From positions 9,739,058 to 9,803,057 of the forward strand of contig CM055100.1 in the NCBI GenBank assembly GCA_029204225.1: a DNA stretch of 64,000 nucleotides, given 5' to 3'. The notes beneath the pieces are model-generated. The model was not told the origin of the DNA. It did not search any database and saw only the letters and a program-made list of their open reading frames with translations. The position numbers and the translations under genes were made by a program. Shown piece after piece: positions 1 through 11,169 of the stretch (position 1 is the stretch's first letter; every line of letters begins with the position of its first letter). The stretch is from Diphasiastrum complanatum (lineage: Eukaryota > Streptophyta > Lycopodiopsida > Lycopodiales > Lycopodiaceae).

Positions 1-278
1 CCAAAAATCAATAGCAGATTTTTGGACGCCCTCCTCCAAACAAAACTTGCTGAAAACTGGTTGCATAAAAATCAGATTTGAGATTCTGATTTTTGGGTGC
101 CACAAATTACTCCTCCAAGATCTCTGATGGGCGCCCTCCTTCAACCTGAAAAGAGACAAAAAAGCTGATCCAAACTCCACTTGGAAAGATCAGCAAGCTG
201 CTGAAATTTCAGAACAAAAAGCAGAGAAGCTCCTCTTCTGGTAGGGTGCCAGCATACAAGCTTATTGTAGATCCGGTT
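1..278 (-). mobile_element. 5' leader of a minus-strand LTR retrotransposon
   Basis: This stretch lies just inside the primer-binding site and LTR at 279-757 in element orientation, so it is the untranslated leader of an element whose coding part lies beyond the left edge. No ORF is seen. Short phrases such as GGGTGCC and CTGATTTT recur in the leader of the plus-strand Gypsy element at 62730, which suggests related families but was judged by eye only. Confidence 0.5.
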
Positions 279-290
279 GCTCTGATACCA
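279..290 (-). other. Retrotransposon primer-binding site
   Basis: On the minus strand this reads TGGTATCAGAGC, the usual plant LTR-retrotransposon primer site complementary to the 3' end of initiator tRNA-Met. It directly abuts the LTR end at 291, which fixes the orientation of the element as minus. Confidence 0.8.
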
Positions 291-378
291 TGTAGGAAAG
301 CAAGAGTCAAGTCACCAAGATCTAGTTATCAATAAATCTCCACAAGAAACAAGAGAGAAGAGGCTGGGCGCCCAACTC

Positions 379-414
<36 letters not shown>

Positions 415-757
415 CAGCAACAAGAGCAATGGAGAGCAATGCTTAGCCAAACTGTTCAAAAATGGAATACACAATGAGCATCTAAGTACTCTACCTGGAT
501 GTGGCCAAATGCCACCAAACCCTAAGGTTAACTACTTATTAAATGTAGGGCACCCCAAAAAGTCAAGATAGGGCCCCTAAACAAAATTAGACCCCTAAGG
601 ACCCATGAGTCAGTACATGACCAAAATTGGGTCTAACTGAACTTAAGACAGACTTAAGATGGCCCAAATAACTAAATACCCATGGTTACACAAATCTCGA
701 CCTTTTGGGTCAAAGTAACCTATGGATTAACATTAGCATTGTCATTTATTTCTAACA
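291..757 (-). mobile_element. 5' LTR of a minus-strand retrotransposon
   Basis: The segment begins TGTAGG next to the primer site and ends CTAACA. In element orientation it therefore starts TGTTAG and ends TACA, the normal TG...CA LTR borders, for about 467 bp. It contains a (GA)n tract. The outer border rests only on the TG...CA rule because the second LTR is outside the window. Confidence 0.6.
381..411. repeat. (GA)n microsatellite
   Basis: An uninterrupted AG dinucleotide tract inside the LTR at 291-757. Confidence 0.95.
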
Positions 758-1193
758 TCAGCCAACTCAGTCTAGTCACCTTGACACACAACTCCAGATC
801 ACCTCCTTCTCTCAGGAGATCACGGCATGGTCCAGACTCAAAGGATAGTGAGGCTGATGATGACTCTCGACACAGAGACGTGAGACGACGTATCAGATCA
901 CTGATATGAGGAGACACACTACGCAGACAACCTCCTAGATGACGTCATCAGCACACATTACCTCCAGCTACAGTCCCCATTACATCTTTCTTCAGTGGCA
1001 GCAGGAGTTGATTGATTGAGTTTTATAACTTTATGACGAGCATATACATGTCTACCAGTACCACCATCATTTATAGCTACTCGATGATGTTTTTAGTAGC
1101 TACACTTCATATATCTACATGCTCCTATTTGCACCACCCTTGATATGTACTTTTTGTCTTATATGCCTTTTTGGCATGGAAAAGACGTTAATA

Positions 1194-1195
<2 letters not shown>
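758..1195. other. No gene recognised
   Basis: Short ORFs on both strands show no known family or splice-supported structure. The stretch ends in an AATAAA-like motif (AATAAAGCT) just before the CT tract. The same TTAATAAAGCTYTCTYTC wording occurs near 3860-3880, so this may be another decayed LTR. Confidence 0.5.

Positions 1196-1253
<58 letters not shown>
1196..1253. repeat. (CT)n microsatellite followed by (CATC)n
   Basis: A CT tract of about 55 bp followed by CCATCCATCCATCC. It creates artificial Ser-Leu and Arg-Glu ORFs on both strands. Confidence 0.95.
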
Positions 1254-1257
<4 letters not shown>

Positions 1258-2166
1258 CATCCATCCAAAATTCAATCGTCGAATAAATGCTCATATGCCT
1301 CGATCCAACATGCCTAAAAAATTTTGCAGCAACTCTCCTACAGTCCACACAGCTTGTTGCAAATAAATTGCCAATTTTTTCAGCATTCCAGAACATGAGG
1401 AGGGCAGAACGCATTCTGCTGGCAACTTTGTATCAGCAACACATATCTTCACAATACCGACATAAGAATTGAAAAGAAACTTGCTTAATTTATGCATGAC
1501 TATACACATATTCCAAAGGAGAGGCAGAAAAAATTGCCCATAAAAAAAGTCGATCAATATTGGACTTGGGTATAAAATACCTTTATCCAGAAGATGTGTC
1601 GAAAGGGCACAAAGTCTGTTATGAAGTTTCATCACAAAAGTTTTGAACCTTTTAAATACAACCTACATTAGACCTTCCTGTTACCCCAATCACAGTTTTG
1701 AATTTCTGGAGTCCCCAAGCAAATTCATTCTAAGGAATATAAGAGCCGAAATAAGGGTGCTCTACCCAAATCCATGTTAATGCATGTAACTTGCATTGAC
1801 CATTTATATACTTTGCTCATTCAAAGACTTCAAAAGAGCCTTGATTTTTTGAAGCTTTTGAACTCACTCAAAAGAAATCCAGCAACATCTTTGAAAGAAA
1901 AGTGAACAAAGTTGGACTACAAAATCAATGACAACATGCCGTCAACATCAAAACCCAATCAAGACACAGCCTGCAACCAAGCTTTCTTGTGCACATATGA
2001 CCGAAGGCTTGTCATTAACTGCACAGAATCTCCATTTTCTTGGTTGAATAACAAATAAGCATTTAGTTTAAAAATTCAGGGAAAGATGATTGGTAATCGA
2101 TACCTCAAGAACCTTCATAGAGTAGTTCGACTGAGATTTGAGAAAATTACAAACATATATCCTTAC
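1254..2166. other. Intron or intergenic DNA downstream of the AIM24-like exons
   Basis: The donor at the end of the last recognised AIM24-like exon opens into this stretch. The next conserved exon of the family was searched for by eye on the minus strand and not found. Either the gene is truncated or it has a long intron, in which the LTR at 291-757 would lie. Confidence 0.5.
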
Positions 2167-3352
2167 CTCTCCTCCAAAAAAACCAGCTCTTGCTCTATGT
2201 GTAGTGGTTGTTGCTAGTGTGACATCATTGATCGAGCATAAATATGCACCCCGCTATTACAAACAACAGCAACTATAAATGATAATGGGCATCAAAAGAA
2301 CAGAAAAACTGGGTGTCACAAGCAAAGAATGCAGGTAGGAACAAAACATTGCAAAGGCCAGATAAATCAAGCATTGCAGGATATTTCATGCATGTAAAAG
2401 TACCTGGCACGTAATTTCTCCGCCAAACATTGGCAAATCAATCTGCAAGCAGCAAAGAGGAGTATAAATAGAGTGAATAATGGCAATCTTTCAAAATAAG
2501 CTCAAACAACAGAGCAAATCCAGCTACAAGGAAATGTAAGCATACTGGAAGTATCCTGGCGAGGGAAGGTGCAGACAAACCAATGTAGCCATTTTCAGGA
2601 CCAATGTTGACAAACCTGTTAAAATAAGTGATGACAAGTGGAACAATCTTAGTAAAGAAACCTTCAACTTAACACCAGAAGCACTTAAAAGCAATAAGAT
2701 ACAACAGTTTCTAGAGAGACATTCACAAACGTGCAAAGTTTTCTGATCTCTTTATTGAATAACTTACAACTAAACAACTGAACAATAGAAACTCTGCCAT
2801 AATTATGCAAGATAGAAGACAGCATGAACTTTGAGTTATAAAACAAAACTTACGTTGTAGTAGGATTAACTTTCCCAAACAGCCACTGCCAAAATCCCCC
2901 AGCTTCATTTTCATTAGGTATAGTTGGTTCTACTTGGATAGAACCTGACATATAGCACAAAGATCCTGCATATGGTGTCGCTACAATCTCAAGTTTGATC
3001 TCAATTGAAAAACATGTTACGAGGCAATTCTGGATTTGTTTAAAACATACAACTTTATACTGAAGAGAACAGCCAAGTCTGAAACGTACTAACAAAAAAT
3101 CTCTCAAACGACACTAGCTTTTAACCAGTTTTGAGTACCTGATCTTGAGACTATGTGGTCCTGAGGCTTCAACATAACCTGTAGAGGAAGAGAGCATAAT
3201 TTTTCATGAAAGAGTAAATCATTAACATGAAGATAATTAGCACTGCTAACTTCCATCCCTTTCACTTTGTCAAAGTTTTAGTAAAAATTTACTTGAACAA
3301 TCTGAGCCTCTCCACCCAAGATCTGAAATGGCGTAACAGCAGCTTGTGGACT
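2167..3352 (-). CDS. AIM24-family protein, six exons, partial
   Basis: Six short exons join in one frame on the minus strand: 3293-3352, 3139-3178, 2854-2965, 2546-2615, 2404-2442 and 2167-2253. Together they make 408 nt or 136 codons. Every junction has GT donor and AG acceptor, and the phases agree across all five introns. The product carries FQILGGEAQIV, CYMSGSI, GGFWQWLFGK, SAPSLARILPID, MFGGEITCQ and ARAGFFGGE, the successive signatures of the AIM24 (DUF124) family, which has a TRAP-like beta fold. Yeast Aim24 is a mitochondrial inner-membrane protein tied to MICOS; the plant role is not well known. Both ends are missing: no start-codon exon was found to the right, and the C-terminal glycine-rich exons expected on the left were not seen. 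A retroelement-like block at 3640-6365 lies directly upstream and may separate or have removed the first exon. The seen exons contain no stop, so this is either a live gene with long introns or a young fragment. Confidence 0.85.
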
Positions 3353-3639
3353 CTGACATAATCAAATGGGGGAGAATTAGAGCTTCCGACAATTGCCACA
3401 TCTTATTTGCCAATAACACAAGTACATCCGAACTACATTGAAAATTTTAAGTCACAAGAAGTTAGATAACTCAAATGATATCATAAAAGCTGGACATATT
3501 ACTACAGAACAAAAAAACCAATATCAAATTGAATTAAACCTCGCAGCTTGAACTATTTTGAAAAACTAAATCACTTCATAAAAGTTTAATGCCCAAAACC
3601 CAATCAACAAATCTTGTGCATTATTCTCGTTTTGTTGAT
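3353..3639. other. AIM24-like intron or upstream DNA
   Basis: No exon was recognised here. It separates the first seen AIM24-like exon from an LTR-like block. Confidence 0.5.
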
Positions 3640-4575
3640 TGTTGAAATGTGGCAGTAAATCCCATAGTCATTACTTGGACTTTGTGAGTCCCGAGAGTAC
3701 TAGGAGTACCTACTTCATCTTGTGTCACAGGTCTGTGGTCCCCTTTCCATGCATGTGAATAAAGCATGTACTTTTCTTTCAGAGACATTTTATACACTCC
3801 CGAGTCCCTTGTTATGTCACATACTTGAATGTACCTTTCAGATTGGTATCCTAAAGACATTAATAAAGCTTTCTTTCTTTCTATCTTGGTGATACTAAAA
3901 TTTCTTGAGATACTCTATCCCTTTTTATATGTGTGATCAGATTCCTTGTGCTTTTTCAGATGTTAATGGTAGTGTGCTCTAAAACCTGGAAGCATGTGTG
4001 ATTTCCTGACCTAGTATTATAACCCCCACAATTGGCCAAGTCAAGTAGGTACACAACCCTCACAAGGAGCTGGATACTCATGGTCCACCCTGCCGTAGAG
4101 CTCAATCCAAGCTCACTGTTTGTAGCCTGGAGCCATCAACCTGGTTCAAGCTCTAACCATCCTCCAGCAATGGCGGCACCCCATACCACCGTCACCACCT
4201 TAGGGTAGCAACCGCCCAAGTCTGGCTAGCACAAACAACAAGATTGTCCTGGCATGCACTAGTGCACCTCTCTCCTCCTATTCCTTGGAAGAGAGCATGA
4301 ATCCTCATAAGGGTCCCTCCTTCTATATATGCATAAAGGTCATAGCCCACCCATTTAAGGGTTCTACCCCTATAACACATGGGCCGTAGAAGACTGCCCC
4401 CGGAACCTAGTCGTAAGGCCAAGGCATGACATGTGGACAAATGGGTTCTCCACACATGGCAGGTCCCATGACACACAAGGCTCCAGTTCATGCCCACACC
4501 TCAAAGTAGGTGTTGTGTTTATGGGCCCTAAGGGGTCCATAACACCTAGAAATCCAAGTGTGCCAATTTTCAACA
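3640..4575 (+). mobile_element. LTR of a plus-strand retrotransposon
   Basis: The right border is fixed by TTCAACA followed by TT and the primer site TGGTATCAAAGC at 4578-4589, the standard LTR-end arrangement. AATAAA motifs at about 3757 and 3862 fit a retroviral-type polyadenylation region. The left border is an estimate; a TGTTG start near 3634-3640 is possible. ORFs in it look accidental. Confidence 0.5.
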
Positions 4576-4577
4576 TT

Positions 4578-4589
4578 TGGTATCAAAGC
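4578..4589 (+). other. Retrotransposon primer-binding site (variant)
   Basis: TGGTATCAAAGC differs by one base from the common initiator tRNA-Met primer site. It lies two bases after the LTR end CA. Confidence 0.7.
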
Positions 4590-6089
4590 AAGGTGATCCA
4601 ATTTGCCTGTGTGTTGGTTTTGAGGGGGAGAAACCCGGTTTGCGTTGGAAAACACACGTTTGGTTTGTAAAAAGTTGAAAGAGCCCCAAATGATTTACAA
4701 AGAGAAAGAAAAGAACCCTAACCTTGTGGAAAAGGAAATTTTGTGTTGTGTAGAGTGAAACCCTCATCATGTGTTGTGTGAATAAGATGTCCATCAAATG
4801 TGGAGAAGAGCTGTGAAGGGCTAGGTTTGAGTCAAAACTTATCTTTTGTGTGAATCCTCCAAAATTGATTGAAGAAGAGTAAAAATGGGCTAAGAAACCA
4901 TAAAAGAGTTTGATAGGGTCATGTTCGTATGTTTAGCAGATGTTAACAGTCAAAGAGGGACTGTGAGTCGATATTTCACAGAAGTTTGAGAGCCATGAAA
5001 GTGATCCTGTGCTGATAAATCAAAGAATACAGTCAAATATGGATTTATTGATGTGTTAAAAGCTGTAACCGGAGTCTAGCAATCATACTAGGAACAACAA
5101 TGGTGGGACAGGGTAAAAATCAAATCATTCTGTCAGCATAGAGGGCAAGTACAGCAAAACGGGTCAAACAAAGCAAAGAACAAGTCATTTTCAAGGTTAT
5201 TTGAAGGGTTTTTGAAGAGACTTGCAGATTCATCACAACGTAACAGCTGAAAACCAGGTCAAGCAGAAAATAAGCAAAAACTTTAACATGCGTATCTCAA
5301 TGTGCAAGAAGCCATACATGTGACTTAGCAGATGGCACATGTGGACATACCAGAAAGTAAAAAGGTATATGTGAAAATAGGTGTTTCATTACACAGAGAG
5401 ACAGCAAAATTGCAAGTACAGAAGACAGAGATTAACATGTGATGAAAACAGGGTATTATGTAAGCCCACCAACATAAGTGAAATTGATTGGGTAACGAAG
5501 TTGCAATACTAATGTCATTGAGTCGAGAGAAAATAAGAATGGTATATCTTTATCTCGATAAGTTTGCTTGGAAATAGATGTTATGTGTGAATGAAACGCA
5601 TGTTGAGCAGACATGGTGGCCACTGAGGCCAAAGGATATGCTCAATGTAGTGGCTTATAATTGTATTGGGAATAAAACAAGTTTTTCTTGGTAGATTGAA
5701 ATCTATGTTCGATAGGAAGAATGATTAAAAGTAATTCCAACTAAGCTGGATATGGATGTCTTCTGTGTATGGTTGTGATATGCCTGTAAGCTGCTACACA
5801 TTGTGGCAAGGATATTTCTGTAACAAATGTTGGAACAAGGGAGCTGAATTATGGAGGTGAATTTGGCAATGTGCCGTATGGTGAACATGTGGGAGCTACA
5901 TCAGGGTTTTTAGGACGAATTCAAAGTCGACATCATATGATGAAGCTACATAGAGAATATAACCTTAATGTACATAGTAGGGGTACGTCAGAGCCATGTT
6001 CAGTAAGAAATCGCACTTGATAAGGGCCCAAGAACTAAGACATTGATTTTTCTTATGTGTCCCTTGGCATCTAACTCAAGGTACTATCT
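4590..6089 (+). mobile_element. Non-coding interior of an LTR element
   Basis: About 1.5 kb between the primer site and a diverged second copy of part of the LTR. It starts with a G-rich leader. No gag or pol motif was found in any frame, so it resembles a large non-autonomous (LARD-like) derivative or a badly decayed element. Confidence 0.35.
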
Positions 6090-6365
6090 AATAATTTGTG
6101 GGAAAGAAATCTCATAAATTGTGAGTCCTAAGTACCTGGCTCTATCTACTAATAGGCAAGGGTTGGGTTCGTTTGGGTTAAAGGCGTATGGTCCCCCTTC
6201 CACACTTGTGAGGTAAGTGTCATGTATTTTCTCTCTTTATAAAGTTGTGTAGCATACTTGTGATAATTGTAACTCTGTATCCATTCTTCAGGTGTGCTTG
6301 ATCATATGCTTTATGTTTTGTGAGGTCCTCTTGGTAGTGTGCTCTAACCCTAAGAGAAAGAAAGA
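6090..6365 (+). mobile_element. Diverged second copy of the 3640-4575 LTR (part)
   Basis: In the same order this contains TTGTGAGTCC, TATGGTCCCCCTTCCA, GCATACTTG and GGTAGTGTGCTCTAA. They correspond to TTGTGAGTCC, TGTGGTCCCCTTTCCA, ACATACTTG and GGTAGTGTGCTCTAA in 3680-3990. Similarity was judged by eye and is patchy. It may be the old 3' LTR. Confidence 0.4.
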
Positions 6366-7604
6366 GAGTAGTGTAGTGTGGGTGTGCATGCTTGTGATCT
6401 TCTTACTAGGCATCTGAGCATGCTGATTTCCAGGAATGATTTGGAAATACATGCAGATAGACCAGATGCTATCCAACGGTGAAAATACCTGACTCAAGAT
6501 AAGCCTTGTTGGGCATTTGGGAATGAAGTTTTTTCTGATTGGCCCCTTGAATTTGCAGAAAAATGCCACTAGGGACTTTTAAGATGGCTAGTGATGCCAT
6601 CAAATGCAAGATTTTTTTGAAGTTGATGTCATCCTTGATAAGCTTTTCCATCAGCCCCATCAACAGTAAGGTATCAAATTTAACAACCAAAAGACTTAAA
6701 ACAAGGAAAAGTAGTCTTATTTTATAGTGTACATGAATTCACTCGGGATAATGTAGAGCAAAAGACAAATATATGAAAAAGCAATGGCTGCACAAGGAGG
6801 GAGGAGGAGCAAAAAATGATGAAACAGAGAAACACTTTGTTTAAAGCATCTTTTGGAAGAGATACTAATGGCTTCTGAAACCTCCCAATCCATTCTTTCA
6901 CAATCCCAAGTAGTGAACAACTCAAGATCATTTGAATAGTGATGAAACGTCTCTCTATTGGATCATTGAGGATCCTCAAGTGTGGGTCAATGAGGTGCTT
7001 TTGATAATGGTTCAAACTTTTCTCTCTGTTGCGATTGAAATAATGCAGGTGTGCCATGGTTCTTCTCCTTATAGGCACAACTCTCGTGAATTGGGTCAAA
7101 AATTCCTTCTTTCATTTCAGCGCTTCTTTGATGTATCATCATTCATGAATGGCAGTAGCTAGCCACGTTTGAGAAACCAGTAACATGCTTATTAAGTGAG
7201 TATTGACAATTTTACCAGGAGCTATAGCCTATAATTTCACCCAGATACTTGTTTATGGGTTAAACATTGTCGGAGTCCTGAGTGGCAGCAAATTAACCCT
7301 TGTCCTTCAGTAAGTGATGGTTGAAGGTAGATTCTTGATGGTGGGATGCTAAGACTTACCACTGCTTGTCCAAAAATCTGCTGCTACTGGTTCATTGAGC
7401 ATGTAAGCTGAGTTCAGTTATGCAGCCGATCGTGATCTGCTACATCCACGTTCCGGAACGCTGGCGATCAGGGACCCAGATTCCCAAAAAATTTGAATTT
7501 TGTTTGCAAACTTTTTAACATGCTGCAGCGCAGCATCAATGCAACCTGCTAGTGAGGGCCTTGTCATCACCGTCTAAGAGTCTCCAAAAAAATCTAAGCC
7601 TAAA
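6366..7604. other. No gene recognised
   Basis: Open frames of 60-125 codons on both strands (for example 6722-7099 minus) have no recognisable motif and no supporting splice sites. They are treated as chance ORFs. Confidence 0.5.
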
Positions 7605-7935
7605 TGTTTCTTTACTGCTGTCAAGATTAGGGAATTGCATGCTCATCATTGCTGCCAAAAATCAGCGTTGCAGTGTCTCCTAGTGTTGTCCAGAAATCAT
7701 AGATAAAAATGCTTACTGCTACCCAAAAATCAGGGATGATTGCTCTATACTGCTGCCAAAAATGCGGGAGTTGCATGCTCTTTGCTGCTGCCTAAAATCA
7801 GAGATTTGCATGCTCTTTACTGCTGCCAAAAATTTAGCATTGCATTGTCTCCTACTGCTGTCTAAAAATCAGAGATTAAATGCTCCTTATTGCTGCAAAA
7901 ACTCACAGATTTGCATGCTCGTTACTGCCAGAAAG
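7605..7935 (+). repeat. Degenerate tandem repeat, unit about 38-45 bp
   Basis: The phrase TACTGCTGCCAAAAATCAGAGATTGCATGCTC, with small changes, is repeated about eight times in a row. Copies share CTGCTGCCAAAAAT, AGAGATTTGCATGCTC and a spacer that varies slightly. It is probably an old minisatellite. ORFs through it are translations of the repeat. Confidence 0.8.
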
Positions 7936-9341
7936 CTGGGTAAGAGACCTATAATCTCATACCCATATTGCCCACCCAAAAATAAACTAAGTTGAATTAA
8001 AATTTGCATTCCGGGAAACCCTAATGGGAAATCCTGGATTGCGATCCGGATTATGTCCCGGGATGCATTCAAGAATGCGATCTGGATCTGAGCCATTCTC
8101 AATTGGACACATCCCCATGATGAGGTCGACTCATATGCATTCTTCTAGTTTCTACAGAGAGAAAAAAGACGATATCTATCCGGAATTTGTGGGTAGTTGT
8201 ACGTCACACGCACAAACATACATTCAAAATAAGTTTCATACATTTGTACGAAGACCCAAAAACTAAGTACTCTCTATCGCTTCTCTGGAGGTGAAGGGCA
8301 GATCCAGTCATGATAAAGGCCAGCACGAAATAGCAACCCGGCTCACTGTCAGCATAAAGAGACATGCACACTGTCTATGACTAAAGGATGCTCATACCTA
8401 GCTGACAGTACTGAGATCAATGGGTAATGAGGTATCTTAATATGTGTCGGCTCATGTCTTACAAAATTCGATGGTGGCGAGTACCCCCATTATCCACTAT
8501 AATATTATGTGCTGATTCTTTCCTTGTGATCTGAGGTTGCGATTTTGTTGCCCTGAAATACGGATCGCTCTTGGATGGGGAGCATGAAAACTTGGAGCCT
8601 CTTGGGCGGAACCGAAAAATAATTAGCCCTTTTGGATGAAATCTTTCAACCCCTCTCCGGGATTGATTGTTTATGAGATTTTTGGGACACGTTATGCTCG
8701 ATAATGTGCGATTACAGACATCTAGCGGACACTATGTCTTGTCCTCTTGTCTCGCCGAGGCTGGCGGATTGATGGCAGTATGAGAAAACATACATGAATA
8801 TAAGAAATATACATCCGCCAAAATTTTCTGAATCAAAACTTGCCCTAATTTTACATCTTATGATATAAGATTGGAGGCATCTGCGAATTTTGAACTTAGA
8901 AGAAAATACATACCTTATTTGCAATTTGAAAACAAGCGTGACAAAAGAATTGCACCTGATACACATATGGTTGGAAGGGGGTCGACAGAGCAGGAGCGGC
9001 CATGACCAGTAAGTAGCTTCAAAACTCACTGCAATCAATAATCAAAAAACATGCTCAAGCTGAGAGCGTTAGCCTCCAAATTGAAGCCCCGATCCATGTT
9101 GCTGTGCGCAATGCTAGACTCTAGAGTGTTGACAAATGCTGTGTTGCTTTTGTGGCAATGCGATCATGTTAGCTAGCTTGATCCAAGGCTCAAGCCCTAT
9201 CTATCTGTTCATATATGCTGTGTATGTATTTATGGCCAGGTAAGTGCTCTTGGTCGTTTAAGGGTTGACGACAGCAGGCAAACCAAAAACAGATGGCAGG
9301 AAAGTATTTATGCTCGGTTGTGTTCTTAGAATCCTGGGGGC
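7936..9341. other. No gene recognised
   Basis: Mixed sequence with short ORFs only. No transposon protein, RNA gene or splice-supported exon was recognised. Confidence 0.5.
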
Positions 9342-9894
9342 AGAGAGAGAGAGAGAGAGGTGTGTGTGTGAAGAAGAAGATAGAGAAACAAGCAGGTAAG
9401 AAAGAATATTTCACCCTTAACTCTCACCCCCTTGGCCCTAAAGAAAGGATATTTCACCCTAAAACCCCCTTGGCCCTAGATTTCTAGGAGATTGGAGGAG
9501 GTTGAAAAACTAAACCCTACAAGTGCAACCCCCCTCTAGCCAACCGAAAAGTGCCACATATGTGTGTGTGTGTGTGAAGAAGCAGATAGAGAATCAAGCA
9601 GGTAAGAAAGGATATTTCACCCTAAACTCTCACCCCCTTGGCCCTAATTTTAAGGAAATTGGAGGAGGTTGAAAAACTAAACCTACAAGTGCAGCCCCAC
9701 TCTAGCCAATCAAAAAGTGCCACATATGTGTGTGTGTGTGAAGAAGAAGATAGAGAAACAAGCAGGTAAGAAAGGATATTTCACCCTAAACTCTCACCCC
9801 CTTGGCCCTAAATTTCAAGAAAATTGGAGGAGGTTGAAAAGCTAAACCCTACAAGTGCAACCCCACTCTAGCCAACCAAAAAGTGCCACATATG
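9342..9894 (+). repeat. Three tandem copies of a 168-200 bp unit
   Basis: Copies at about 9360-9560, 9561-9727 and 9728-9894 each start in a (GT)n run. They continue GAAGAAGMAGATAGAGAA, AGCAGGTAAGAAAG, ATTTCACCCT, CTCACCCCCTTGGCCCTAA and GGAGGAGGTTGAAAA, and end AAGTGCCACATAT. The first copy is longer because it carries an internal duplication of the TATTTCACCCT...CCTTGGCCCTA part. Confidence 0.9.
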
Positions 9895-9976
9895 TGTCAC
9901 ATCACCATTTGGAAGTAGTTTGCCTATAATGTCACTTATGTGCGATATCACCCTTTTGAGGTAGCTGATGTGATAC

Positions 9977-10555
9977 ATGTTTGTGGATGTATCACATCTC
10001 GCTCTTCGGGTTAGGTTGGGTCTCCCTCATCCAGTGCTGGCAGGTTTGACAAAATGTTCCTATGGTCACCCTGTTGATCCTATTGGCACTCATCTCATGC
10101 GTTGCCCTTTTGGCGGAGAGCGCACTGCGACTCATGATTCCATTTGTGACGTATTGGCATCTATTGCTCATGAGTGCGGCTTTCATGTTGTTTGGACCCA
10201 CATCTTGGATGTGTCTGATTCACAGTCGCCTCGGCGTCGAGTTGATCTTGTTCTTTCGCGTGAGGGGATTTGCACGCTTGGAGATGTTGTTGTTGCTGAT
10301 CCTTCGCGGCCTGACCTCCTTCGTCGTGCTTCAACTACTCAGGGTGCCGCTGCTTCTCATGCAGCTCTAGATAAAGAGCGAGATTATTCACATCGCACTC
10401 CTGGAGAAGGCTTTATCCCTTTTGCTTTGGAAACATATGGGTGTCTGCATAAGAAATTCGACGATTTTCTATCATCATGTGCAGGTTTTGCAGCAAAACT
10501 CCAAGGTCGTGGTGCCTCACCTTTATCTATCATTACGGCTTATTATCATCAATGA
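9977..10555 (+). pseudogene. C-terminal restriction-like nuclease end of a non-LTR retroelement
   Basis: A 192-residue open frame that begins in the middle of a conserved pattern (VRLGLPHP near residue 12). It continues with a Cys/His cluster C27, H31, H39, C43 (ending THLMRC) and then THD at 52-54. A PD-(D/E)xK-like set follows: VDLVL with D90, GDVVVADP with D103, and K133 in LDKERDY. That order, a zinc cluster then a nuclease core, is the C-terminal layout of the restriction-like endonuclease of R2-type non-LTR elements; the match is inferred from motif order, not a search. The upstream reverse transcriptase is missing and the three-copy tandem repeat lies there instead, so this is a 5'-truncated insertion, typical of target-primed integration. 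The end of the frame (AYYHQ) is followed by an AT-rich 3' tail. Alternative: a host-captured domain. Confidence 0.6.
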
Positions 10556-10836
10556 GTTTCGATGACTTTACAACGCACTCAGGCACTTGCAATACTTCGA
10601 CGTGCCGTAGTTGCAGGAACGGCTGCTTCACAGCTTCCTGCACTACCTAAACTTCCAACTGTCTTAACTAGCGACTTACACCAAGCAGTAGGCTTTATGT
10701 AGATACTCTGCGAGATTGTTGCTTTGTTATACTTGTACAGTATCTCAATTCGCCTTATGGCCTTTACGCTTTCTACATGCATTCCTTTGTACTCTGATGG
10801 GTTTTCCCATCTTTTATTAATAAAAACAGGAAGTTC
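10556..10836 (+). mobile_element. 3' untranslated tail of the non-LTR element
   Basis: The DNA after the nuclease frame keeps short related coding phrases (QRTQALAILRRAVVAG reads on at 10567-10620). It then passes through TTGTACTCTGATGGGTTTTCCCATC to TTTATTAATAAAAACAGG. The AATAAA near 10820 could mark the 3' end. No long poly(A) remains. Confidence 0.45.
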
Positions 10837-11138
10837 TCTCATGTAACCTTCGGGTTTCGCAATAGACAATTGTGGGTTTGGCAACTAGTAGTGGTAGTTC
10901 GTGGTAGGTTCCAAATGGCTTCTTGATTGGTAGGTTCCCACTTTTCTTGGATGTTTCTTATTCCAACATGAAAGTAGATGTTGAAGAGTTCCTTAATAGA
11001 GTTGACGTTAAATAATTGTTGAAGATTATTGACGAGTAGGAAAGAGCTTATGAAGCGGAAGATCATGGATATATACAACTAGTTGTTGAACATCGTTGAT
11101 GAACATGCTGGAGGCTACACCACTTGGTGGAGAGAGAG

Positions 11139-11141
<3 letters not shown>

Positions 11142-11169
<28 letters not shown>
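11142..11169. repeat. (CA)n microsatellite
   Basis: Pure AC dinucleotide run. Confidence 0.95.

Noticed and set aside
682-909. 75-codon frame ending in an Arg/Ser-rich tail
   Set aside because: Starts inside an LTR and crosses its border; composition comes from a GA-rich stretch.
6722-7099. 125-codon minus-strand frame as a possible first AIM24 exon
   Set aside because: No mitochondrial-type leader, no matching splice phase and no AIM24 motif.
7605-7935. CRISPR-like spacing of the 40-bp repeats
   Set aside because: Repeats are contiguous and diverged, without unique spacers, and the DNA is eukaryotic.
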